In this document: piece after piece, positions 28,566 to 38,179 of the stretch | Layout of the letters: each line of letters opens with the position of its first letter | Position numbering within the stretch: position 1 is the first letter of the stretch | DNA from: an uncultured Erythrobacter sp. | GTDB lineage: Bacteria; Pseudomonadota; Alphaproteobacteria; Sphingomonadales; Sphingomonadaceae | Assembly: GCA_947494705.1 (NCBI GenBank) | Contig: CANLVN010000003.1 | Location: 793,038 to 857,037 of the forward strand | DNA length: 64,000 nt | Reading direction: 5' to 3' | Program-made: the position numbers and the translations under genes | Notes under the pieces: generated by a model | Databases searched by the model: none | What the model saw: the letters and a program-made list of their open reading frames with translations, nothing else | What the model was told of the DNA's origin: nothing

Positions 28566-30571
28566 CAGTCGGTCAGCCTCAGAGCAGAGATTTTCTCGGC
28601 GATTTCACGGAAGGCCTCGTCGAGCGCGTCGGCGTCGCTCGCTTGGTAGGCGCGGCCGGGCGTGGCGCAATCGATCAGGTTCTGGCTCAGATCGGTGCCG
28701 AAGGCGACCACCCAGACCGAGATGTTCTTGTTGCGCGCAGCCTTGCATGCCGCCTGGAAGCGAGACGCATGGCGGTCTGCCATCTGCGATTGCGAGCCAT
28801 CGGTAGTCACGCGGCGATCCCACCATTCGACGCCATACAGGCCGTAAATGTAATTGTTGGTGGCCTGCGTACCGTCGGTCATGAACACGATGTGGCGCGA
28901 GATCGCATCGCCATTGGGCGCGGTTGCGTTCTCCGACGAGAAGATGCCGTCCGGCGAGATGAAGCGCGCGCCCCAGATCATGCCGAAATCGTGATAGGTT
29001 GCACCGCGGGCGACAAAGCCGTTCGCGGCCGAGATCCAGCTCTGCAGCTCGCTTCTGCTGTCGAATTCCTCGAGCTTGCGAGCTGCCTTCGGGCAGTAGG
29101 TGGTGGGCTGGTTCTTATCTACCTTGGTCCTGACCTCGCTTCGGGTCCAGTAGGACGTATTATAGACATTCGTCGTCCCGTCTTCGTAACGCGGATAGAC
29201 CAGCGAAGGCAGCATCGGCTTCCAACGCTCAGCTTCGGTGGCCGGCACCAGGTCGATGTCGAGATCGTAGGCTGAGGTCGGCACCGGGTTCCAGCTCGCC
29301 GTGGCCACCGTATCGGCCTCTTCGATGCAGCCGTTCCAGACGTGGGTTTCGTTAGCCTCTTCCCAACCGGTCGGAGCAACGAGTGAGCCAGTGCTGTAGA
29401 CTTCGGAGAGGTCGAATTCGACATCGCGGTAGGCCCAGTAGAACTCGAGTTCTTCTTCTTCCTCGGTGCCCGTCTGTTCACGGGTCTCGGTCACGGTGAT
29501 GACGGAGTCACCCCAGTAAAGGTAGTAGTCGAAATAAAGGTCACAGCGACCACCGTTGTAGTACGTCCCTCGCGAGAAGCTGTAATATTCGTACTGAACC
29601 GGGGCTCTGTACTCCGTAACTCTCGGGTCTACCCCGTATTGCGAAGTCTGGACCCAGTTCGCTTCGTTGGAGTCGTGATAGATGTCGTACATCGTCGACG
29701 TCTTCGCGGCGCATTGATCGTAGTTCGAGACGTAGTAGCGAAACAGCTTTTCCTGGTTCTGGTTGTCCCAGCCATAAGCGCCGCCGGTGCGGCGATATTC
29801 GGTGCCGCTGGTGACGTAGCCATAGGTCGGCTCGCTCGAAGTTGTGACTTCCCAGTCGGCTTCGCGCGACTGGTAGGTGTGGCGTTGCGCCATCCAGGCA
29901 CTGCTGAGCGAATCCCCGACATTCACCTGGTTCGAATAGGGCATGATCCCGTAGCGGACCTGAGCGTTGTTGGAGGTCGCCGCTTCGACGGAGTCGTAGA
30001 AGGTGAGCACCGAATCGCGCAGGTTGCTCATTTTTGAGTCAGCGGCTTCGACATTGCCATTGTTCGAACAACCCGTATCCGTCGCGGGGCAGTTCATCGA
30101 ACCGGTGACGTCGAGCACGAACATGATGTCGGTGTTCGAGATGTTGATATCGGCGGTGCAGCTGACGTCGAGTTCAAACTCATCGTAGCCGAAGGCATCC
30201 ATGATAACCGAAGGAAGCGTACCGGTTGCCGCGCCTACGACCTCGCCATCCTGGGTTGCGGAGTAATCGCGAGCAAGTTCCTCGAGCCCGAACTGGCCAT
30301 CTTCGAAGTTCTGATCGAAGAAGTTGCGGCCGATCTGCTTGTGCTCGCCGGTAAAGTCGTCATCGTCCATTGCCCGGCGTGCGGCGAGGGCGCCGGCGTC
30401 GCAGGCAGCCTGCAGTCGCGTGGAGGTCATGTAATAGCGGCTCGCATCGACGCCACCACCGACCATCGCCATCAGCGGGACAAGCGCTGCGGCCGAGATC
30501 ACCACGGTGTTTGCCGTTACGTCTTTCGCTAGGCGGCGAAAGAAGGAAAGCTTTTCGGTTTCATGGCCCAT
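28565..30571 (-). CDS. TadG-like protein with von Willebrand factor A domain
   Basis: A 668-residue protein with an N-terminal basic stretch and membrane helix (residues about 20-40, in the TadG_N fold: AALVPLMAMVGGGVDASRYY). A split vWA domain follows, starting IMFVLDVTGSMN (metal site D154-x-T156-x-S158, a Thr variant of DxSxS) and ending with FMTDGTQATNNY and FGTDLSQNLIDCATP. The middle is Tyr-rich and holds several Cys and Trp residues, likely an inserted exported domain. It heads the trio. The function is probably adhesion or pilus biogenesis at the cell surface. Confidence 0.78.
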   Translation of the reverse strand: MGHETEKLSFFRRLAKDVTANTVVISAAALVPLMAMVGGGVDASRYYMTSTRLQAACDAGALAARRAMDDDDFTGEHKQIGRNFFDQNFEDGQFGLEELARDYSATQDGEVVGAATGTLPSVIMDAFGYDEFELDVSCTADINISNTDIMFVLDVTGSMNCPATDTGCSNNGNVEAADSKMSNLRDSVLTFYDSVEAATSNNAQVRYGIMPYSNQVNVGDSLSSAWMAQRHTYQSREADWEVTTSSEPTYGYVTSGTEYRRTGGAYGWDNQNQEKLFRYYVSNYDQCAAKTSTMYDIYHDSNEANWVQTSQYGVDPRVTEYRAPVQYEYYSFSRGTYYNGGRCDLYFDYYLYWGDSVITVTETREQTGTEEEEELEFYWAYRDVEFDLSEVYSTGSLVAPTGWEEANETHVWNGCIEEADTVATASWNPVPTSAYDLDIDLVPATEAERWKPMLPSLVYPRYEDGTTNVYNTSYWTRSEVRTKVDKNQPTTYCPKAARKLEEFDSRSELQSWISAANGFVARGATYHDFGMIWGARFISPDGIFSSENATAPNGDAISRHIVFMTDGTQATNNYIYGLYGVEWWDRRVTTDGSQSQMADRHASRFQAACKAARNKNISVWVVAFGTDLSQNLIDCATPGRAYQASDADALDEAFREIAEKISALRLTD

Positions 30572-30756
30572 ATGGATCGGTCCTCGCGGTCATTCCGGCA
30601 CGGATTGGTGCGAAATTCGTCTATTGGACATTGGGGATAGCCTATGGAGGGTAAGCGCTTTCCCAACCCTCATGGTAAACGGAACCTTACCGAATATATC
30701 GACCCTTAACTGCGAATACTTACTCGCACCCGCTGAGGCAGTTGTGGCAACCCGGC

Positions 30757-30786
30757 TTGACAGACCCCGCCTAACCTCGGCTAGCG
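30757..30786 (+). promoter_or_regulatory. candidate promoter giving a near-leaderless mRNA
   Basis: TTGACA (30757-30762), 18-bp spacer, CTAGCG (30781-30786). The ATG of the next gene is only 9 bp further on, so transcription from here would give almost no leader. Compare the tpiA promoter, which shares GGCTAGCGG. Confidence 0.45.
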
Positions 30787-30795
30787 GCAAGCCTT

Positions 30796-31449
30796 ATGGA
30801 TGGCGAACACAGCGAAAACCTCTCACCTGAATTGCAATTGGCTGTGGCGCACACTCCGGCAGTTCTGCGCGAGCCATTAACCGTATTCCTTGAACTCGAT
30901 GCCCGAATTGCCCGCATCGTCGCCGCGACAAGTGAACCGATGCTGGGCCAGATGCGGCTTGCATGGTGGCGGGACCAGCTGGGTCTGCCAGTGGAGCAGC
31001 GTCCGAGCGGCGACGCTGTGCTCGACAGGATCGGCTCCGCCTGGAGCGGTCAGGAAAGCGCGCTTGTTGCGCTGATCGATGGCTGGGAGGAAATGCTGGG
31101 CGAGGCTCTGGAAAGCAATGCAGTGCAACGTTTCGCAGAGGGCAGAGCGGCTCCGTTCGAGGCACTGGCAAGGATGTCCGGCATGGGCGCTACCGAACCG
31201 GTCCAAGGCGCGGCCATGCGCTGGGCACTCGTCGATGCAGGCCTGCATGTGAGCGAGGGCGCGGAGCGTGAGGCGCTATTGGGACTGGCCCGTGATTTGC
31301 CACGTGGACCCGGTCTTGCGCGTCCCCTGCGCGGGCTTGCAATTCTCGATGCTCTGTCTCAGCGTTCGCTGGCGCGAGGGGGGCGGCCTTTGATGGAGGG
31401 ACGCGGTGCGGCGCTGACCGCTCTGAGGGCGGGTTTCATTGGTCGCTAA
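30796..31449 (+). CDS. squalene/phytoene synthase-like protein lacking catalytic Asp motifs (NDUFAF6-like)
   Basis: A 217-residue all-alpha protein with the family landmark ATSEPMLGQMRLAWWRDQL near residues 45-63, which corresponds to the second helix motif of squalene/phytoene synthases. The two DxxxD substrate-binding motifs are absent (for example LELDARIARIVA replaces the first), and it is about 60 residues shorter than true synthases. It therefore resembles the non-catalytic NDUFAF6 group, tied in eukaryotes to complex I assembly. No carotenoid gene is adjacent. Function uncertain. Confidence 0.7.
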   Translation: MDGEHSENLSPELQLAVAHTPAVLREPLTVFLELDARIARIVAATSEPMLGQMRLAWWRDQLGLPVEQRPSGDAVLDRIGSAWSGQESALVALIDGWEEMLGEALESNAVQRFAEGRAAPFEALARMSGMGATEPVQGAAMRWALVDAGLHVSEGAEREALLGLARDLPRGPGLARPLRGLAILDALSQRSLARGGRPLMEGRGAALTALRAGFIGR

Positions 31450-31493
31450 GTTCGTATAACTTTCAAATATCGCGAAAATAACGAGGGGTCGTA

Positions 31494-31961
31494 ATGCGCG
31501 AAGCTATAGTTGGTGTTTTCGGAGGATTGGTCCTGTCCGGGGTGGGAATGTTCTGGTGGCAAGGCCGCGCGCAAGTAGAGCAGAACGCGCCGCCACCGCC
31601 GCAGGTCGAAGAGGTCGCGGAAGTCGCTCCTGACGAACTGCCCGAAGTCGATCCGGGCAACATGGTTGGTCCAGCACCGCCAGAAGCGAGCGAGCTGACG
31701 CGCGAAGAGCGCCGTTTCTTGCGTTACGACCGCAACCGTGACCGCAAGATCACCCGAAACGAGATGCTCTCGAGCCGTTCCGACGGCTTTCGGAGGCTCG
31801 ATATCGACGGCAACAACCTGCTGACGTTCGAGGAATGGGCGGTCACGACATCGGATCGGTTCGCGGAAATGGACGCCGATGCCGATCTCGAACTGACACA
31901 AGCGGAGTTTGCAACCTCCGCGCCCAAGCCGCGAAAGAAGAAGCCTGCCTGCCGGTGCTGA
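31494..31961 (+). CDS. EF-hand protein, membrane-anchored
   Basis: A 155-residue protein with an N-terminal membrane helix (residues 5-23, possibly an uncleaved signal), an acidic Pro/Glu/Val linker and three EF-hand loops: residues 79-90 (DRNRDRKITRNE), 103-114 (DIDGNNLLTFEE) and 127-138 (DADADLELTQAE). All three have Asp or Asn at ligand positions 1, 3 and 5 and an acidic last position, so calcium binding is likely. The C-terminus is basic (KPRKKKPACRC). It converges on trmFO 7 bp away. Role unknown. Confidence 0.8.
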   Translation: MREAIVGVFGGLVLSGVGMFWWQGRAQVEQNAPPPPQVEEVAEVAPDELPEVDPGNMVGPAPPEASELTREERRFLRYDRNRDRKITRNEMLSSRSDGFRRLDIDGNNLLTFEEWAVTTSDRFAEMDADADLELTQAEFATSAPKPRKKKPACRC

Positions 31962-31968
31962 CTGCGCC

Positions 31969-33339
31969 TCAGGCGGGGACGCTTGCCTTCGTCTCGCTAA
32001 CCCACTGCGCAAGGTCGGCCTTTGCGCGTGAAGTGTAGGCTTCCTTACGCTGCTTCTTCTTCACCTCGTGCAGGGGTGGGAAGAGGCCGAAATTGACGTT
32101 CATGGGCTGAAACGTTGCCGCATCGGCATCGCCGGTGATGTGGCTGAGCAGCGCGCCGAGCGCTGTCGTAGCGGGCAGGGGACGCCAGTCCTCACCGGCA
32201 AGCTCCGCCGCGCTCATCATCCCTGCGACCAGACCGATCGCCGCGCTTTCCACATAGCCTTCGCATCCGGTTACCTGACCGGCGAAGCGGATATGCGGCG
32301 CGGCCTTTAGTCGCAACTGGCGGTCGAGCACATTGGGAGAATTGAGGAAGGTGTTGCGGTGCAGGCCGCCCAGCCGCGCAAATTCGGCGTTTTCGAGACC
32401 CGGAATGGTCCGGAACAGCTCCACCTGTGCGCCATATTTCAGCTTCGTCTGGAAGCCGACCATGTTCCACAAGGTGCCCAGCTTGTTGTCCTGGCGCAGT
32501 TGCACGACGGCATACGGCCAGCGACCCTGCGGATGTTCTTCGGTCGTGTCGTATGGATTGTCGAGCCCGACGCCTTTCATCGGTCCATAGCGCAGGGTCT
32601 CGACCCCGCGTTCGGCCATCACTTCGATCGGCATGCACCCGTCGAAATAGGGCGTATCTTTCTCCCAATCCTTGAACTCACCCTTTTCGCCTTCGATCAG
32701 GCCTTTGTGAAAGGCGAGATACTGCTCCTTGGTCATCGGGCAGTTGATGTAGTCGCCATCCTCATTCGAGGCTTCGGTCCGCTTGTTCCAGCGCGACTGA
32801 ATCCAGCATTTCGACATATCGATGCTGTCGCGATGAACGATAGGAGCGATGGCATCGAAAAACGCGAGCCGCTCCTCGCTGGTCGCGCCGACGATGCTTT
32901 GAGCGAGGCTTTGTGCGGTCAGGGGGCCGGTCGCGACGATGGTCAGGCCCGCTCCGGGAAGGGCGTCGACCCGCTCGCGCACGATCTCGACATTGGGATG
33001 CTCGCGGAGGATCTTCTCGACTTCTTCGCTGAAAACGTCGCGGTCCACGGCCATCGCGCTGCCCGCAGGCACGCGCGCAATTTCACCAGCGCGCATGACG
33101 ATGGAGTTGAGTTCGCGCATCTCGTGGTGGAGCAGGCCAACCGCGTTCTTGGTGTCGTCGTCGGAGCGGAAAGAGTTCGAGCAGACCAGCTCTGCCAGCC
33201 CGTCGGTCTGGTGTGCAGGGGTCATCTCGCCCGAACCGCGCATCTCAGAAAGCCGCACCTTCACGCCGCGCTGCGCGAGTTGCCATGCCGCTTCGCTGCC
33301 TGCGAGACCGCCGCCGATTATGTGAACATCATGTGCCAT
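31969..33339 (-). CDS. trmFO: TrmFO, folate/FAD-dependent tRNA methyltransferase
   Basis: Methylates U54 of tRNA with methylenetetrahydrofolate. The 456-residue product begins [20 protein letters not shown] (FAD Rossmann motif) and carries [71 protein letters not shown] and ALLSHITG, all characteristic of TrmFO. An ATG four codons upstream (33351) is possible, but family members start at this point. It follows the desaturase gene on the same strand. Confidence 0.95.
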   Translation of the reverse strand: MAHDVHIIGGGLAGSEAAWQLAQRGVKVRLSEMRGSGEMTPAHQTDGLAELVCSNSFRSDDDTKNAVGLLHHEMRELNSIVMRAGEIARVPAGSAMAVDRDVFSEEVEKILREHPNVEIVRERVDALPGAGLTIVATGPLTAQSLAQSIVGATSEERLAFFDAIAPIVHRDSIDMSKCWIQSRWNKRTEASNEDGDYINCPMTKEQYLAFHKGLIEGEKGEFKDWEKDTPYFDGCMPIEVMAERGVETLRYGPMKGVGLDNPYDTTEEHPQGRWPYAVVQLRQDNKLGTLWNMVGFQTKLKYGAQVELFRTIPGLENAEFARLGGLHRNTFLNSPNVLDRQLRLKAAPHIRFAGQVTGCEGYVESAAIGLVAGMMSAAELAGEDWRPLPATTALGALLSHITGDADAATFQPMNVNFGLFPPLHEVKKKQRKEAYTSRAKADLAQWVSETKASVPA

Positions 33340-33389
33340 AGGGCGCAGCATTTAGGCGCTGCACCCCGATGGCGCAATGCGAGCGACGA

Positions 33390-34220
33390 TCAGCGGCCCA
33401 CGACGGGCCGGATCGCGCGGGCGAAGGCTGGTTCGATCCGCTCCAGCCGTTCGGCGAGTTCCGGTAGGCGGCTGACCGGCACGGCGGGGAACAGGTGGTG
33501 TTCGAGGTGGAAGAACATATTGTAGCTCACCGCATTCACCATCCGCCCGCGTTGGGTGCGCGCCACCAGCGCGCTGTCGTCACAACCGCGATGGGTGATC
33601 CACACCGCGAACAGCGCGGTGAAGCACTGTGCTGCAAGCATGGTCAGCCAATGCCACCACAGGAGACCAAGGCCCAGACCCAGCGCCAATGCGGGCAGCA
33701 CCATGTTGAGCGCCAGATCGATCATTACCCGACGTCGCCAAGCAGGTCCGCCTTCGGTCATGGCCGCCCAGTGACATTCCAGCGGGAAAAGCGGACCATA
33801 GAGCAGCACCTGCCACAGGCTCATCCGCCCCGCCTTGCCCTCAAGGTCGGCTTCGGTGTTGATATGCCGGTGGTGCCGCAGGTGGTTGAAGGCGACGCTG
33901 TTGTTGCTCCCGAGCATGACGAGGCTGAGACCATGCAGCACCCGCCTGTGGCCCTTCGCGCTGAAGCCGAGATTGTGGTGGATTGCCTCGTGATTGAGGC
34001 GCAGCGCGGTGAGGAAGAACATGAACTCCGCCAGCACCGCCAATGGCCACCAGCCGAGGTGGAAAAGGGTGAGGGCGGCGATCAGCCACGGTACGGGGTG
34101 CAACACCTCGAGCAGTCCGCCGGCCAGGCTCATTTGGGTGAGGTCGCGCCATTCCACTTGCCTTACGGCTCGCTTCAGGCGTGCGGGGTCGAGTTCTACG
34201 GCGCAGTCTTTGTGGGTCAT
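33390..34220 (-). CDS. fatty acid desaturase family protein
   Basis: A 276-residue integral membrane di-iron protein with the three histidine boxes: HEAIHH (HxxxHH), HLRHHRH (HxxHH with extra His) and HLEHHLFP (HxxHH). Three to four membrane helices lie between them. Desaturases and hydroxylases of lipids, sterols or carotenoids share this pattern; the box spacing fits acyl-lipid desaturases more than CrtW-type ketolases. The ATG at 34220 has GGGGAG upstream; a GTG one codon earlier is possible. It may be cotranscribed with trmFO. Confidence 0.82.
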   Translation of the reverse strand: MTHKDCAVELDPARLKRAVRQVEWRDLTQMSLAGGLLEVLHPVPWLIAALTLFHLGWWPLAVLAEFMFFLTALRLNHEAIHHNLGFSAKGHRRVLHGLSLVMLGSNNSVAFNHLRHHRHINTEADLEGKAGRMSLWQVLLYGPLFPLECHWAAMTEGGPAWRRRVMIDLALNMVLPALALGLGLGLLWWHWLTMLAAQCFTALFAVWITHRGCDDSALVARTQRGRMVNAVSYNMFFHLEHHLFPAVPVSRLPELAERLERIEPAFARAIRPVVGR

Positions 34221-34337
34221 CACGCGCTCCCCTGTTGTGTCCCCGAAGGGTTAGCAGCATAGCGATCACGACGTGAGTGCAATCGGCCTGACAACCGATG
34301 CATGAAATGCAAGTCAGCGGCTGAATAGAGAGAGATA

Positions 34338-34988
34338 ATGCCAAAACGTGCACTGGTCGAACACCGTCCGTGGCTGCTGCTCGGTATCGCTGCCGCGCTT
34401 GCCTACTACTTCTTGTGGAACAATCCGATCGGCGGGACCTACCTGATCCTGCTCAAAGGGGCGGGCGTCGGATTTCTGGCTATTTACGCGGCATATCGCG
34501 CGCCGGGTTTCGACGGTAAGCTGCTGGTGGGAGCACTCGCGCTTTCCGCTCTGGCCGACATGGCGTTGGAGTTGTGGTTCCAGGTGGGCGGGGCGTTGTT
34601 TGCTGCCTCGCACATCGTGGCGGTGGTGCTTTACATGCGCAATCGCCGAGAGCAGCCGACATTAAGCCAAAAACTGCTGGGCGCGGTGCTTCTGGTCGTG
34701 GTGCCAGTATTGTCATGGGTGCTCAGCGCAGACCTCTACGTCGGGATCTACGCCATCACGCTCGGTGCGATGGCCGCCGCGGCCTGGACCAGCCGCTTCC
34801 CTCGCTACCGGGTCGGGCTCGGTGCGCTGCTCTTCGTCGTCAGCGACTGGCTGATATTCGGTCGGATGGGGCCATACGACCTCGCGCCACTACCCGACAT
34901 CCTCGTCTGGCCGCTCTATTATGCAGGCCAGCTGATGATCGCGACGGGAGTTGCGCAGACGCTGAGGGGCGAATTGCCCGCCCGGTGA
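34338..34988 (+). CDS. YhhN/TMEM86-family membrane protein (lysoplasmalogenase-like)
   Basis: A 216-residue membrane protein with about seven to eight helices. The family marks LVGALALSALADMALEL and ALLFVVSDWLIFGR correspond to the conserved acidic motifs of the YhhN family, some of whose members hydrolyse the vinyl-ether bond of lysoplasmalogens. Substrate here is unknown. Its stop codon adjoins the gyrA stop codon and both lie in a hairpin loop. Confidence 0.8.
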   Translation: MPKRALVEHRPWLLLGIAAALAYYFLWNNPIGGTYLILLKGAGVGFLAIYAAYRAPGFDGKLLVGALALSALADMALELWFQVGGALFAASHIVAVVLYMRNRREQPTLSQKLLGAVLLVVVPVLSWVLSADLYVGIYAITLGAMAAAAWTSRFPRYRVGLGALLFVVSDWLIFGRMGPYDLAPLPDILVWPLYYAGQLMIATGVAQTLRGELPAR

Positions 34989-35001
34989 TTATTCGGGCGG
35001 G
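34977..35001. terminator. inverted repeat spanning the stop codons of convergent genes
   Basis: CCCGCCCG (34977-34984) and CGGGCGGG (34994-35001), a perfect 8-bp stem with a 9-nt loop containing the yhhN stop (34986-34988) and the gyrA stop (34989-34991). It could act as a bidirectional 3' end hairpin, but has no T-run on either side. Confidence 0.55.
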
Positions 35002-37895
35002 TCTTCGCCTTCGTTCTTGTCCGAATGCATCGTGGTGTCTGGCGCAGTTTCATCTCCGCCACCGCGACGCTCGACCATCTCTTCGACGACTGCTTCCTCG
35101 GCCTCGTTCTCGGGCTCTTCGGTTTCGTCGATCCGAGCCACGCTGACGATCTTTTCGTTATCGGCGACGTTGAAGAGGCGGTTGCCCGATGAACTGCGAC
35201 CATAGATTGCCCAGCCCTTGTGCTCTTCGAAACCGTTTTCGACGAGGTGGCGGAACTGGATGCCCAGACGGATGAGTTTGCCCTGGTCGGTGACGAGCAT
35301 AATCTGGTCGCCATGGGTGACCGGGAAGCTGGCGACGACGGGGCCGTTGCGATCCTTCTCCGAAGGTTCGCCGATATTGACCACGCCTTTCCCGCCGCGT
35401 CCGGTGACACGATATTCAAAGCTGGAACTGATCTTGCCAAAGCCGCGTGCGCAGATGGTGAGGATGAACTGTTCCTTCTCGCTCATCTCCTCCATGCGCT
35501 CCGGCGCAAGTTCCGACACAGCTTCGTTGTTCTTCCACGGAGCGGCACGCAGATAGGCTTCGCGCTCCTCGACCGTCGTGCCGGTCGGATTGAGCACGGC
35601 CAAGCTGACGACTTCGATATCGCCCTTTGGCCCCATGCCCTGAACGCCGATCCCGGTGCGGCTCTTGGTTTCTCGCGCATCTGTCGCAGCGAAGCGGATC
35701 GCCTTGCCATTGGTGCTGGCGAGGAAGATTTCCTGGCTTTCCTCGACCAACTTGACGCCGATCAGCCGATCGCCGGAACCTTCGACAAAGCCCATCGCGT
35801 ATTTGCCAGCCGTGGGGACATTGGTGAAAGCGTCCATCGAGTTGCGTCGCACCATCCCCTGATGCGTGGCGAACACGATGCCGAGGCGTTCCCATTCGGC
35901 TTCGTCCTCGGGTAGCGGGAGGACATTGGTGACCTTCTCATCGTCGCCCAATGGCAACAGGTTCACCATCGGTCGCCCACGCGTCTGCGGCCCGCCTTCG
36001 GGCAGCTTCCAGACCTTGAGGCGGTAGACACGTCCGAGATTGGTAAAGAACAACACCGGATTATGCGTCGAGGTGACGAACAGTTCGGTGACTGCGTCCT
36101 CATCTTTCGTCGCCATACCGGAACGGCCCTTGCCGCCTCGAGCCTGCGCGCGGAAGGAGTCCAGCGGCGTGCGCTTGATATAGCCACCATGGGTGACGGT
36201 AACGACCATCTCCTCGCGCTCGATAAGATCCTCGTCATCAAGCCCGTCCCAAGCCGGGGCGATCTCGGAGATACGCTGCGTGGCATAGGTCGCTCGGATT
36301 TCCTCGAGCTCCTCGCGCATGACCTCGTATAGCTTTACGCGGTCGGCGAGAATGGCGAGATATTCCTCGATCGCGTCCGCCAGCTCCTTCAGCTCGTCGC
36401 CGATTTCGTCCCGGCCCAGAGCGGTGAGGCGGTGGAGCCGCAGATCGAGAATAGCCTTCACCTGACGCACCGAGAGACGGTACGTGCCGCCCTCTTGGTC
36501 CGCGCTCGGTTCGATGGCTTCGACCAAACGAATATATTGAGCGATATCGCCGATCGGCCATTCCTTGGCGAGCAAGCGTTCTCGCGCGGTCGCCGGGTTG
36601 GGCGCGCCGCGAATGATCGCCACGACTTCGTCGAGGTTGGAAACCGCAACGACCAGCCCGAGCAGGATATGAGCCCGCTCACGCGCCTTGTTCAGTTCGA
36701 ACTTGGTGCGACGGGTGATGACCTCTTCGCGGAACTGGATGAAAGCCTGAATGAAGTCGCGCAGCGTCAACGTTTCGGGCCGCCCACCACGGATCGCGAG
36801 CATGTTGGCCGGGAAGCTGGATTGCGCGGGGGTGTGGCGCCAGATCTGGTTGAGCACGACTTCGGCTGTCGCATCGCGCTTGAGGTCGATGACGACCCGC
36901 ACGCCGGCGCGCGAACTTTCGTCGCGGATATCGGAGATGCCTTCGATCCGCTTTTCCTTGGCGGCGTCGGCTATCTTTTCGACAAGGCCGGCCTTGCCGA
37001 CCTGATAGGGAATCGAGGTGAAGACGATGCTTTCGCGATCCCCGCGACCGGTCTCGATTTCGTGGCGGCACCGCATCAGGATCGACCCGCGTCCAGTCGT
37101 GTAGGCAGCCTTTGCGCCGCTCGTGCCAAGGATCAACGGAGCCGTCGGAAAATCGGGGCCGGGTATATACTCGATCAATTCTTCGGACGTGATCGCAGGA
37201 TCGTCCATGTAAGCAAAACAGCCGTCGATAACTTCGCCCAGATTGTGGGGCGGAACGTTCGTCGCCATGCCGACTGCGATGCCGCCTGCACCGTTGACCA
37301 GCAGATTGGGAAAGCGCGCAGGAAGAACCGACGGCTCTTTCTTGCGGCCATCGTAGTTGTCGACGAAGTCGATCGTGTCCTTGTCGAGATCGTCGAGCAG
37401 CGTATCCGCAACGCGAGCGAGCCGTGCTTCGGTGTAGCGCATCGAGGCGGGCGGATCGGGATCCATGGAGCCGAAGTTGCCCTGACCATCGATAAGCGGC
37501 ACGCGCATCGACCATGGCTGCGTCAGGCGGGCCAGGGCGTCGTAGATCGCGCTATCGCCGTGAGGGTGGAAATCGCCCATCACGTCGCCAACGATCTTGG
37601 CGCTTTTCACATAGGGACGCCCGGCGACGAAATTGCCTAATTTGGAAGCGTAAAGAATGCGGCGGTGTACCGGCTTCAGCCCGTCGCGCACATCGGGAAG
37701 CGCGCGGCTGACGATCACGCTCATCGCGTAATCGAGATAGCTGGTCTTCATTTCATCGACAATGTCGATGCGGCCGTAATCGCTGGCGGGGGAGCCGGGG
37801 GCGCTGGGGTCGATAATGTCGTTGTCGTCGCTCAAAGTCAGGCCGTTTCTGGTGTTGTTATCGGGGGCTTTGCGAGTGACCCCCAATCTAGGCAT
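34989..37895 (-). CDS. gyrA: DNA gyrase subunit A
   Basis: Type II topoisomerase subunit that introduces negative supercoils with GyrB. The 968-residue product has an N-terminal extension of about 40 residues, then the breakage-reunion domain with active-site Tyr154 (AMRYTEARL motif) and the quinolone region [13 protein letters not shown]. Ser115 and Asp119 match E. coli Ser83 and Asp87, the susceptible form. The C-terminal beta-pinwheel carries a QARGGKG version of the GyrA box (usual form QRRGGKG) and ends in an acidic tail. The presence of a GyrA box makes gyrA rather than parC the reading. Start: ATG at 37895. Confidence 0.96.
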   Translation of the reverse strand: MPRLGVTRKAPDNNTRNGLTLSDDNDIIDPSAPGSPASDYGRIDIVDEMKTSYLDYAMSVIVSRALPDVRDGLKPVHRRILYASKLGNFVAGRPYVKSAKIVGDVMGDFHPHGDSAIYDALARLTQPWSMRVPLIDGQGNFGSMDPDPPASMRYTEARLARVADTLLDDLDKDTIDFVDNYDGRKKEPSVLPARFPNLLVNGAGGIAVGMATNVPPHNLGEVIDGCFAYMDDPAITSEELIEYIPGPDFPTAPLILGTSGAKAAYTTGRGSILMRCRHEIETGRGDRESIVFTSIPYQVGKAGLVEKIADAAKEKRIEGISDIRDESSRAGVRVVIDLKRDATAEVVLNQIWRHTPAQSSFPANMLAIRGGRPETLTLRDFIQAFIQFREEVITRRTKFELNKARERAHILLGLVVAVSNLDEVVAIIRGAPNPATARERLLAKEWPIGDIAQYIRLVEAIEPSADQEGGTYRLSVRQVKAILDLRLHRLTALGRDEIGDELKELADAIEEYLAILADRVKLYEVMREELEEIRATYATQRISEIAPAWDGLDDEDLIEREEMVVTVTHGGYIKRTPLDSFRAQARGGKGRSGMATKDEDAVTELFVTSTHNPVLFFTNLGRVYRLKVWKLPEGGPQTRGRPMVNLLPLGDDEKVTNVLPLPEDEAEWERLGIVFATHQGMVRRNSMDAFTNVPTAGKYAMGFVEGSGDRLIGVKLVEESQEIFLASTNGKAIRFAATDARETKSRTGIGVQGMGPKGDIEVVSLAVLNPTGTTVEEREAYLRAAPWKNNEAVSELAPERMEEMSEKEQFILTICARGFGKISSSFEYRVTGRGGKGVVNIGEPSEKDRNGPVVASFPVTHGDQIMLVTDQGKLIRLGIQFRHLVENGFEEHKGWAIYGRSSSGNRLFNVADNEKIVSVARIDETEEPENEAEEAVVEEMVERRGGGDETAPDTTMHSDKNEGEDPPE

Positions 37896-38005
37896 TGCAA
37901 AGCGGTTTCGCTACATCGACCGGGTCAGGATCGGGCAAAAGCGGAGCGTTTTCCACATTTGGGGTCTGGCCAGCGCGATACGGGGGTATGCACCCGCCCA
38001 TTCGA

Positions 38006-38035
38006 ACGATTGTTGCGCGCCTGCGAACCAATCGT
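38006..38035. promoter_or_regulatory. 7-bp inverted repeat in the gyrA / TPR-gene divergent region
   Basis: ACGATTG (38006-38012) and CAATCGT (38029-38035), perfect, separated by 16 bp. It lies between gyrA and the TPR gene, where both promoters should be, and could be an operator or a leader hairpin. The rest of 37896-38179 holds no gene that I can support. Confidence 0.35.
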
Positions 38036-38179
38036 GCGGGCCATTCAATCCTCGTTCAGCCCGTTTCGTCTAGTAAGAATTGCAATGAGATGCGGTGTGA
38101 TTAAATGAGCCGCAACAAAGTTCAATCTGCCGCCGGGACTGGAAGCCGCGCGGCGACACTCACCGGAGGATCTCCAATC

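Noticed and set aside
30796..31449. A carotenoid phytoene synthase (crtB)
   Set aside because: Both Asp-rich motifs are missing and no crt gene is adjacent.
33390..34220. A beta-carotene ketolase (crtW)
   Set aside because: The histidine boxes and their spacing fit acyl-lipid desaturases better, and no carotenoid context is present.
36432..37640. A 402-residue open frame on the plus strand
   Set aside because: It is antisense to gyrA and has no motif or ribosome site of its own.
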